Source: Sphingoaurantiacus capsulatus (lineage in GTDB: Bacteria; Pseudomonadota; Alphaproteobacteria; Sphingomonadales; Sphingomonadaceae). From it: a stretch of DNA of 64,000 bases. The DNA lies in NCBI RefSeq assembly GCF_042648405.1, contig NZ_JBHRXV010000009.1, positions 124,001 through 188,000 of the forward strand, read 5' to 3'. Under the pieces are notes generated by a model. The model had not been told where the DNA came from, searched no databases, and worked only from the letters and a program-made list of their open reading frames with translations. Both the position numbers and the translations under genes were made by a program. Positions 26,491 to 32,301 of the stretch are shown piece by piece (position 1 is the first letter of the stretch; each line of letters opens with the position of its first letter).

Positions 26491-27632
26491 TGACGACCAT
26501 TGCCGCCCCGTCGCGCGCCGGGCCGATGCTGTCGCCGAAGGCGCGGATGCGGCTGTTCTGGCTCAAGCTCCATCGCTGGATGGGGCTGACCCTGCTCGTC
26601 TTCATGTTCATGTTCGGCCTCACCGGATCGGCGATGGTCTGGCAGGACGGGTTCGAGGCGCTGGTGCATCCGGCGCGCTACCCCTCAACACCCACCACCA
26701 GTTTCACGCCGACCGAGGCCTTCCTGGCGCAGGCCCGCGCCGAACTCGGCGCTGCCGATCGCATCAGCGGCTTCCGCGTGAAGCCCGGCGAAGGCGCGAT
26801 CGTCGTCGCCGGCCAGATCACCAGCGAGCCGCCGCTGAACCTCGGGCCGCCCGGGCGCGTGCAGCTCTGGGTGCATCCGCAGACGGGTCAGGTGCTCGAC
26901 CGGCAGAATGACGGGCTCGGCGTGGTCTGGGCGCTACATGCCTCGCACGGCTATCTGCTGTGGAAAGGCTGGGGCCGCGAGGCCGTCACCATCCTCGGCG
27001 GCTTCCTGATCGCCATGTCGGCAATCGGCCTGTGGCTGTGGTGGCCGGGTGCGAAAGCCGCGCTGAAGTCGCTCAAGTGGCGCAAGACCTTCACCAAGAG
27101 CCTCAATCTCCACCGCCAGACAGGCGCGCTGCTCGGCATCGTCATGATCGTCGAGGCCGTGACCGGCGCGTGGATCGCGCTGCCGCGCGTGTTCGAGGGG
27201 ATCATCGAACCGGCGGGCAAGGCCGGCCGCGTCCAGAGCGAGGCCCCGCCCCGCTCGCCGACGCTCGCTGCACCGGCGCTGTCGGTGGAAGCCGCCGTTG
27301 CCGCCGCGCGCGCCGCCGCCAGCACCTCTGCCTCGCTGGTCAGCGTTTTCCTGCCAAGCGAGGAGAAGCCGGTCTGGTCGATCGCGTTCGACGGCGCCGC
27401 CGTCGCGGTCACTGATGCCGACGGCGCCGCGACGGTAAAGCCGCAGCCCGTGCGCAGTTCGGCGGGCGAGATCACCGACGTCATGGAGGGCGTTCACGCC
27501 GGCGCGATGGGTGGCCCGGTGTGGCAGGTCATCGTCTTCCTCTCCGGCCTCGTGCTAAGCCTGCTCTCCGTGACCGGTATCTTCATCTGGCTGCAGGGCC
27601 GCGCGCGCCTGAACAAGCGGAAGCCCGCATGA
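26490..27632 (+). CDS. PepSY-associated transmembrane protein
   Basis: A 380-residue inner-membrane protein of the PepSY_TM (PiuB-like) family, with four predicted helices: residues about 27-50 after the basic LHRWMG motif, near 170 (ILGGFLIAMSAIGLWLWW), near 210 (LLGIVMIVEAVTGAWIAL) and near 355 (VIVFLSGLVLSLLSVTGIFIWL), with periplasmic PepSY-like stretches between. The first helix histidine and HASHGYLLWKGWG are family hallmarks. Relatives are tied to iron-siderophore reduction or respiratory electron transfer. Its place inside a meta-cleavage operon is unusual; it could supply electrons or reduce iron for the dioxygenase, or process a ligand delivered by the TonB receptor. Confidence 0.82.
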   Translation: MTTIAAPSRAGPMLSPKARMRLFWLKLHRWMGLTLLVFMFMFGLTGSAMVWQDGFEALVHPARYPSTPTTSFTPTEAFLAQARAELGAADRISGFRVKPGEGAIVVAGQITSEPPLNLGPPGRVQLWVHPQTGQVLDRQNDGLGVVWALHASHGYLLWKGWGREAVTILGGFLIAMSAIGLWLWWPGAKAALKSLKWRKTFTKSLNLHRQTGALLGIVMIVEAVTGAWIALPRVFEGIIEPAGKAGRVQSEAPPRSPTLAAPALSVEAAVAAARAAASTSASLVSVFLPSEEKPVWSIAFDGAAVAVTDADGAATVKPQPVRSSAGEITDVMEGVHAGAMGGPVWQVIVFLSGLVLSLLSVTGIFIWLQGRARLNKRKPA

Positions 27633-28297
27633 GCGACGAACTTTCGCGCCGCCTCCGTACCGCCGGCCGCGCCGTCGGCCGCGCCGGGCTGGCGCACGCC
27701 TATGGCCATTGCAGCCTGCGCGTCGACGAGCGCCATTATCTGGTGACGCCGTCGAAGCCACTGGCGCTCGCGGCGCCCGGCGAGGCCTGCCATCTGCTGT
27801 CGATCGACGACCCGATCCCACCGCAGGTGCTCGGCGAGGTACGCATCCACCGCGAGATCTACCGGCGCCGGCCCGGTGTCGGCGGCATCGTCCGTTCGAT
27901 GCCGCCGCATGTGATGACGATGGCGGCGCATGGCACGGTGCCGCGGCCGCGCCACGGCTTTGGCAGCTATTTCCATCCGGCGCCCGCGCTGTGGGACGAC
28001 CCGCAATTGCTGCGCTCCGATGAGGCCGCGGCGGCGCTGGCCGACCAGCTCGGCGGCGGCAACGCCATCCTGATGCGCGGCAACGGCGCGGTGGTCGCGG
28101 CGTCGACGATCGAGCAGGCGGTGGTGCTGACCTGGTATCTGGAGGATATGGCGCGCATCGATCTCGCCGGCCGCGCCGCCGGATTGCAGGACGCGCCGAC
28201 GCTCGATGCGGCGACCTGCGCGCAGCGCGCGACATGGCAGGGTGCAATCGCCGAGCGAATGTTCCACTATCTATCGCATGACGACCCGGAAAGCTGA
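27629..28297 (+). CDS. Class II aldolase/adducin-fold protein lacking the metal ligands
   Basis: A 222-residue protein with the class II aldolase/adducin fold. The usual landmarks align: GHCSLRV for GNxSxR, GEVRIHREIYRRRPGVGG for the helix with the catalytic glutamate, GIVRSMPPHV for the strand that normally reads VVHTHPPYA, and ILMRGNGAVVAAS for LLRNHGVVVxG. All three zinc histidines are therefore replaced (Arg, Met, Asn), while the glutamate is kept. It could be a metal-independent decarboxylase or aldolase, use a different metal site, or be a structural protein like adducin. ATGA overlap couples it to the PepSY protein. In this operon it occupies the slot where a 4-hydroxy-2-oxovalerate aldolase might be expected. 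Confidence 0.75.
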   Translation: MSDELSRRLRTAGRAVGRAGLAHAYGHCSLRVDERHYLVTPSKPLALAAPGEACHLLSIDDPIPPQVLGEVRIHREIYRRRPGVGGIVRSMPPHVMTMAAHGTVPRPRHGFGSYFHPAPALWDDPQLLRSDEAAAALADQLGGGNAILMRGNGAVVAASTIEQAVVLTWYLEDMARIDLAGRAAGLQDAPTLDAATCAQRATWQGAIAERMFHYLSHDDPES

Positions 28298-28742
28298 GCG
28301 CCCCCGCGCCACCCCGTTCAAGGATTTCGACATCACCAGCGCGCCGGGGCATCTGCTTCGGCGCTGCCACCAGCGCAGCCACGAGCTGTACAATGAGGTG
28401 ACGGCGGAATTCGGCCTGACCCGGCAGCAGTTCGCGCTGCTGCTGGCGCTGCTGCAGCGGCCGGGATCGAGCGTGCAGGAGATCACCGACCTGACCGGCG
28501 TCGATCGCAATACGCTCGGCGGCATCGTCACCCGCCTCGAGGCTAAGAAGCTGCTCGACCGCCGCCGCTCGGATCGCGACGCGCGCGCCTATGAGCTGCA
28601 GATCACGCCCACCGGCATCGCGCTGCTCGCCGAGATGGAGGCGGCGATCGCCACCGTTGGCAATCGCATCCTTGAGCCGCTGACGCCGACCGAACGCGCC
28701 GATTTCCTGCGCTACGCCCGCAAGCTTGCTGGCCTCGACTGA
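28278..28742 (+). CDS. MarR-family transcriptional regulator
   Basis: A 154-residue winged-helix regulator. The DNA-binding region runs from LTRQQFALLLALLQRPGSSVQEITDLTGVDRNTLGGIVTRLEAKKLLDRRRSDRDARAYELQITPTG, with the typical D-R-D-A-R wing. MarR proteins of this kind usually repress aromatic catabolism and respond to a phenolic or CoA ligand. It is the last gene of the meta-cleavage operon and overlaps the aldolase-like gene by 20 bases. It lies 18 bp before the palindrome at 28761. It is the second candidate reader of the island operators; the TTTCGAAA or AACGT-N2-ACGTT boxes could be its site. Confidence 0.88.
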   Translation: MTTRKAERPRATPFKDFDITSAPGHLLRRCHQRSHELYNEVTAEFGLTRQQFALLLALLQRPGSSVQEITDLTGVDRNTLGGIVTRLEAKKLLDRRRSDRDARAYELQITPTGIALLAEMEAAIATVGNRILEPLTPTERADFLRYARKLAGLD

Positions 28743-28760
28743 CCCTTTGAAGCATTGCAG

Positions 28761-28780
28761 TTACGACGCATACGTTGTAA
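28761..28780. promoter_or_regulatory. 20-bp palindrome before the copper module
   Basis: TTACGACGCATACGTTGTAA is a 20-bp inverted repeat with two mismatched pairs, the longest form of the island box (core 28765-28776). It ends nine bases before the YcnI-like start, so binding would overlap the transcription start or leader. It gives the extended consensus TTACAACGTRTACGTTGTAA when combined with the copies at 15150 and 18368. Confidence 0.66.
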
Positions 28781-28789
28781 TAAAGAGGG

Positions 28790-29296
28790 ATGGGGAAGGT
28801 TCATTCATTGGTCGTCGCGCTAACGCTGGCTTCGGTGCCGGCGGCGGCGCATGTCGTGATCTCACCGCGCTACGCCGATATGGGCCGGCCGGCCGTGCTG
28901 TCCTTCTGGGTGCCGGAGGGCTGCGCGGGCTCGCCGACGACCTCGCTCAGCATCAGCATTCCGGCATCGATCACTTTCGCCAAGCCACAGCCGAAGGCCG
29001 GTTGGACGATCGAGTTCGAGCATGAGCCGCTCGCCGAACCGATCCCGGTCGAGGACATCGTCCAGACCGAGCGTGTTTCGCGCATCATTTTCAAAGGGCC
29101 GGCGGTTCCCGATTCGCAATTCGAGCAGTTCACCATCCTGATGAAGCTGCCGCCGCAGGCCGGGCCGCTGCGCTTCCCGGCAGTGCAGACCTGCGTTCAG
29201 GGCACGCGCAACTGGACCGAGATACCGAGCGCCGCCAACGCCGGCACCGGCCTGCGCCATCCCGCGCCCACCCTCACACTAACGGAGCCCAGATGA
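28790..29296 (+). CDS. YcnI-like (DUF1775) copper-binding exported protein
   Basis: A 168-residue periplasmic protein of the YcnI/DUF1775 family. The signal peptide ends at residue 20 so that His21 (AHVVISP) becomes the mature N-terminus, as in YcnI, where that histidine and a nearby glutamate bind Cu(II); FWVPEGC keeps the tryptophan and glutamate. YcnI proteins act with CopC/CopD in copper acquisition. The ATG lies right after GAGGG with very short spacing; a TTG 18 bases later with GGGGAAGG ahead is an alternative that keeps the signal peptide short. It heads a three-gene operon under the island palindrome. Confidence 0.82.
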   Translation: MGKVHSLVVALTLASVPAAAHVVISPRYADMGRPAVLSFWVPEGCAGSPTTSLSISIPASITFAKPQPKAGWTIEFEHEPLAEPIPVEDIVQTERVSRIIFKGPAVPDSQFEQFTILMKLPPQAGPLRFPAVQTCVQGTRNWTEIPSAANAGTGLRHPAPTLTLTEPR

Positions 29297-29649
29297 TGCG
29301 CCCTCTCCTGCCGCTGCTCGCCGCCGCGCTGCTCGCCTCGACCGCGCCGCTCGCCGCGCATCCGTCGATCATGAAGGTGACACCGACGGTGAACGCCACG
29401 GTGAAGTCGCCGGCCGACCTGCGCATCCTGTTCAGCGAAGCGGTGATGGCGCCGCTGTCGGGCATCGCGCTCACCGGCCCCGGCGGCCGCGCGGTCGCGA
29501 CCGGGAAGGCAAGCACCGCACAGGGCGGGCGCGAGCTGATCGTGCCGGTCAGCGGCAAGCTGGCGCCCGGCACCTATCACGCCAAATGGCATATCGTGTC
29601 GTCGGACACCCACCGTGTCGAAGGGCACTTCGCCTTCACCGTCCAGTGA
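29293..29649 (+). CDS. copC: CopC copper-binding periplasmic protein
   Basis: A 118-residue CopC domain protein. After a signal peptide ending at residue 22 (PLAA), His23 starts the mature chain (HPSIMKVTP) and the SSDTH motif near the C-terminus supplies Asp and His, together the Cu(II) site of CopC; the methionine-rich Cu(I) site of some CopC proteins is absent. It overlaps YcnI (ATGA) and CopD (GTGA). It should hand copper to CopD for import. Confidence 0.9.
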   Translation: MMRPLLPLLAAALLASTAPLAAHPSIMKVTPTVNATVKSPADLRILFSEAVMAPLSGIALTGPGGRAVATGKASTAQGGRELIVPVSGKLAPGTYHAKWHIVSSDTHRVEGHFAFTVQ

Positions 29650-30533
29650 TCGAGGACGCGCCGCTCTTCCTCGCGCGGCTCCTCCATTATCTGACGCTCG
29701 TCCCGCTCGCCGGGATGCTGCTCTACGGTTCGCATAGCGCGTCGCTGGTGCCCCCGCCGCGCTGGACCGAGGTGCAGGCGCGGCTGCGGCCGGTCGCGAT
29801 CCTCCTCGCCATCGGTGCGCTGATCGGCGCGACCGGCTGGCTACTGGCAACGATGGCGACGATGGCCGGATCGCTCAGCGCCGCGGCCGATCCGGCGGTG
29901 CGCGACTTCATCCTGTTCGGCAGCGACTTCGGCCGGTTGTGGCTGGCGCGGCTGGTCTTCGGCGCGCTGCTGATCGCCGCCGCCTGGCGCTGGCCGCGGC
30001 TCGCCGCCATGCTAGCCGCGCTGCTGCTGCTCAGCCTCGCCGGCACCGGTCATACACAGGTCAACGCCATGCCGTTGCGCCTCGCGCACATGGTGAACGA
30101 CGCCATCCACCTGCTCGCCGCCGCGCTATGGCTCGGCGGGCTGTTGCCGCTGGTGTGGCTGGTGCAGGCCGAGCGCGACCCCGCCGTGCTGGCGCCGCTG
30201 CTGCACCGCTTCTCCGCCGTCGGCTATATCGCGGTCGGCTTGCTGGTGGTGACGGGCGTCGCCAACCTGCTGCTCTCCGCCGAGCGTCCGTTCGAGCTGC
30301 TCGAAACATTATGGGGATGGCTGCTCGCGGCTAAGCTCGCGGCGTTCGCCGGCATGCTGGCACTTGCGGCGTCGAATCGTTTTCAGCTTCTCGCAAGACT
30401 GGAAGGCCTTCAGTCGGGCCCGGCCGCCGATCGGATTCGCGATCGCCTGCGGCATCATATCTGGTCCGAGCAATTGCTCGGGATCGCCGTCCTCGCGATC
30501 GTCGCCCTGCTCGGCATGACCGCGCTGCCCTAA
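29646..30533 (+). CDS. copD: CopD copper-transport membrane protein
   Basis: A 295-residue inner-membrane protein with about eight helices, of the CopD family. It begins with a GTG that overlaps the CopC stop (GTGA); an earlier in-frame ATG would add a non-conserved basic tail. Histidines of the family lie in ARLLHYLTLVPLAGMLLYG, LAGTGHTQVN and RLAHMVNDAIHLLAAALWLGG. CopD with CopC increases copper uptake. The stop codon abuts the left end of the inverted-repeat element at 30534, whose outer repeat seems to reach into the last codons. The likely job here is to supply copper for the multicopper oxidase and amine oxidase of the island. Confidence 0.88.
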   Translation: MIEDAPLFLARLLHYLTLVPLAGMLLYGSHSASLVPPPRWTEVQARLRPVAILLAIGALIGATGWLLATMATMAGSLSAAADPAVRDFILFGSDFGRLWLARLVFGALLIAAAWRWPRLAAMLAALLLLSLAGTGHTQVNAMPLRLAHMVNDAIHLLAAALWLGGLLPLVWLVQAERDPAVLAPLLHRFSAVGYIAVGLLVVTGVANLLLSAERPFELLETLWGWLLAAKLAAFAGMLALAASNRFQLLARLEGLQSGPAADRIRDRLRHHIWSEQLLGIAVLAIVALLGMTALP

Positions 30534-30800
30534 GGTCCGTACTCACTAAGAATGGCATTCGAGATGGCAGTGGGAAGCCCAAGGGCGAGGAGAGGCCGCG
30601 CGGGCGGGCCTGAAGGCCCCCGGCAAGCGGCGTCGACGACGCCCTTGGGCTTCCCACTGCCACGCTTCGCGCGGCGTGAGGAAGGCCATGGCTACGCGCC
30701 GGCCGCTTGCCAGCTAGCATCTGCTAGCTGGTCTGCGCGACCTTACTTGCCATGGCCATCCTGACGCCGTCTCGAACGTCATTCTTAGTGAGAACGGACC
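30534..30800. mobile_element. MITE-like element with nested inverted repeats
   Basis: The ends are long inverted repeats: left 30534-30564 (begins GGTCCGTACTCACTAAG) and right 30770-30800 (reverse complement begins GGTCCGTTCTCACTAAG), about 31 bp with three mismatches. The flanks continue the symmetry (CCCTAA before, CTTAGGG after). Inside are a perfect 23-bp inverted repeat (30565-30587 and 30640-30662) and a small perfect hairpin (30710-30731, arms CCAGCTAGCA and TGCTAGCTGG). No open frame fits a transposase, so it would be non-autonomous. Family not recognised. It marks the border between the catabolic island and the autotransporter locus. Confidence 0.7.
30565..30662. repeat. Perfect 23-bp inverted repeat inside the MITE-like element
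   Basis: Bases 30565-30587 and 30640-30662 are exact reverse complements (arms start TGGCAGTGGGAAGCC). The 52-bp loop is GC-rich. In RNA form this would be a very stable stem. It is nested within the terminal repeats, so the whole element can fold as a long branched hairpin. Confidence 0.85.
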
Positions 30801-30918
30801 CTTAGGGTCTGATTAGCAAGTGATTAACGGCCAGCATCAGCTGAGCCAAGCCGTGCATGATTTGCGATACTATTGACATAAGGGTACCCTTGTGTGATCC
30901 CAACCATGGGGTTGCGGG
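30801..30918. other. Non-coding leader before the EAL-like gene
   Basis: The 118 bp between the inverted-repeat element and the EAL-like gene contain a TTGACA (30873-30878) that could be a -35 box and the palindrome AAGGGTACCCTT just after it. No gene is seen. The true start of the following gene may lie downstream, in which case the leader extends to 30978. Confidence 0.35.
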
Positions 30919-32250
30919 GTGCTTGATGACGGGTCGCAGACGCATCGGATATCGGTTTGCCGGCTGTCGGGCGGGGCGATGACCTGCGCGCAACAGCAGA
31001 TGGTGCCGCGATCACGGGACGCGGTACGCCGGCCGGCATGCGGCGTTGCGCTTCAGGTCGCCGTCGACAATTTCGCACCGCTCAGCGACGCCTATGGCGC
31101 CGACGCGACGGTCGCCATCTGGGCGGCGCTTGAGCAAAGGCTGGCCGAGGTGATCGCCGGCCTTGGCCTCGCCGCCGAACTGCGCGCCGAGCCGCCGCTC
31201 TTCCATATCGGCCTCCTGCTGCCGCAGCCCGCACCGGTCGATATCGCCGCGGTCGTCGATGCCGCGCTGATCGCGCTCGGCTCGCGGCCGATCGAGGTTG
31301 CGGGCGACCTGGTGATGGCGGCCGTGTCGGCACGTATCGATCCCACCACCGCGGCCGACCTGCCGGTCGCCTCGCTGCCGATCGACGAACGTCTGCGCGA
31401 CGACATGGCGGTCGCCGCGGCGACCTTCCTTGCCATCGCCGAAGGGCGGCTCTACTTCCTGTTCCAGTCGATCGCCGGCGCCGCCGATGCCGAACAGGCG
31501 CTCTATCAGGAATGTTTCGCGCGCCTCGTCGACGGTGCCACCGAGCATGAGTTGCACACGCCGCGCGGCTTCATGCCGGCGCTGGAGCGGCTGGGTCTTA
31601 CCCGCCGCTTCGACCGCGCCGTCGTCGAGGGCGGGCTCGAGTATCTGCGCGCCAATCCGGTGGCGCGCGTCGGCTGCAACATCTCGTCGCTGAGCGCGGT
31701 CGCCGACGCCTGGTGGACGCCGGTGCTCGATCGGCTGGCCGCCGCGCCCGATCTCGCCGAGCGGCTGGTGATCGAGATCACCGAGACGGCGCCGCGCGGC
31801 GACATCGAGCCGATCCTTGGCTTCGTCCGCGCCTTCCGCCGCGCCGGCTGCCGCATCGCCATCGACAATTTCGGTGCCGGGTTCAGCGGGCTGCGCTTCG
31901 CCGTCGCCGCCGCCCCCGACATCATCAAGATCGATGCCTGCTACGTCCGCGAGCAGGCTGCGCACGCCTTCGGCCCTGCCTATCTCGGCCATCTCGTCGG
32001 CCTTGCCCGCTGCCTGGCGACCGAAGTCGTAGTCGTCGGCATCGAGAATGATTCCGACCTGTCGCGCGCGCGGATGGCGGCGGCGGACTGGGTGCAAGGC
32101 CGCCACGTCGCGCCGGCCTCGTTGTTCCGCACCGCCGTCTCGCGCCTCGTGTCGGTGTTCACCGACGTGCCGCCCGAACGCCGGCGCGCCGAGGTCATCT
32201 TTCACCGTCCGGCCAGCGGGAGCGCTGACGGCGCCGCCGCCCCGAACTGA
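30919..32250 (+). CDS. Degenerate GGDEF/EAL-domain protein
   Basis: A 443-residue cytoplasmic protein with no transmembrane segment. Residues about 45-160 resemble a GGDEF domain (VDNFAPLSDAYGADATVAIW) but the GGDEF signature is missing. Residues about 175-420 form an EAL domain in which the EAL motif is replaced by ECF (YQECFARL), DDFG is DNFGAG and AEGVE is VVGIEN; only NIS, EITET and KID remain recognisable. It is thus unlikely to hydrolyse c-di-GMP and may be a receptor or scaffold. The start is uncertain: GTG at 30919 or ATG at 30979. It is followed 51 bp later by the giant autotransporter in the same direction, suggesting that it tunes that surface protein. Confidence 0.78.
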   Translation: MLDDGSQTHRISVCRLSGGAMTCAQQQMVPRSRDAVRRPACGVALQVAVDNFAPLSDAYGADATVAIWAALEQRLAEVIAGLGLAAELRAEPPLFHIGLLLPQPAPVDIAAVVDAALIALGSRPIEVAGDLVMAAVSARIDPTTAADLPVASLPIDERLRDDMAVAAATFLAIAEGRLYFLFQSIAGAADAEQALYQECFARLVDGATEHELHTPRGFMPALERLGLTRRFDRAVVEGGLEYLRANPVARVGCNISSLSAVADAWWTPVLDRLAAAPDLAERLVIEITETAPRGDIEPILGFVRAFRRAGCRIAIDNFGAGFSGLRFAVAAAPDIIKIDACYVREQAAHAFGPAYLGHLVGLARCLATEVVVVGIENDSDLSRARMAAADWVQGRHVAPASLFRTAVSRLVSVFTDVPPERRRAEVIFHRPASGSADGAAAPN

Positions 32251-32301
32251 CGCGCATTGGGGAGCCGGCGGAGCGGCGCCGGCGCGAATGAGGGAATGGA
32301 C

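Noticed and set aside
30534..30800. CRISPR array or tRNA-like gene in the repeat-rich gap
   Set aside because: The repeats are inverted and nested, not regularly spaced direct repeats, and no cloverleaf with a CCA-type acceptor was found. A MITE-like element explains it better.
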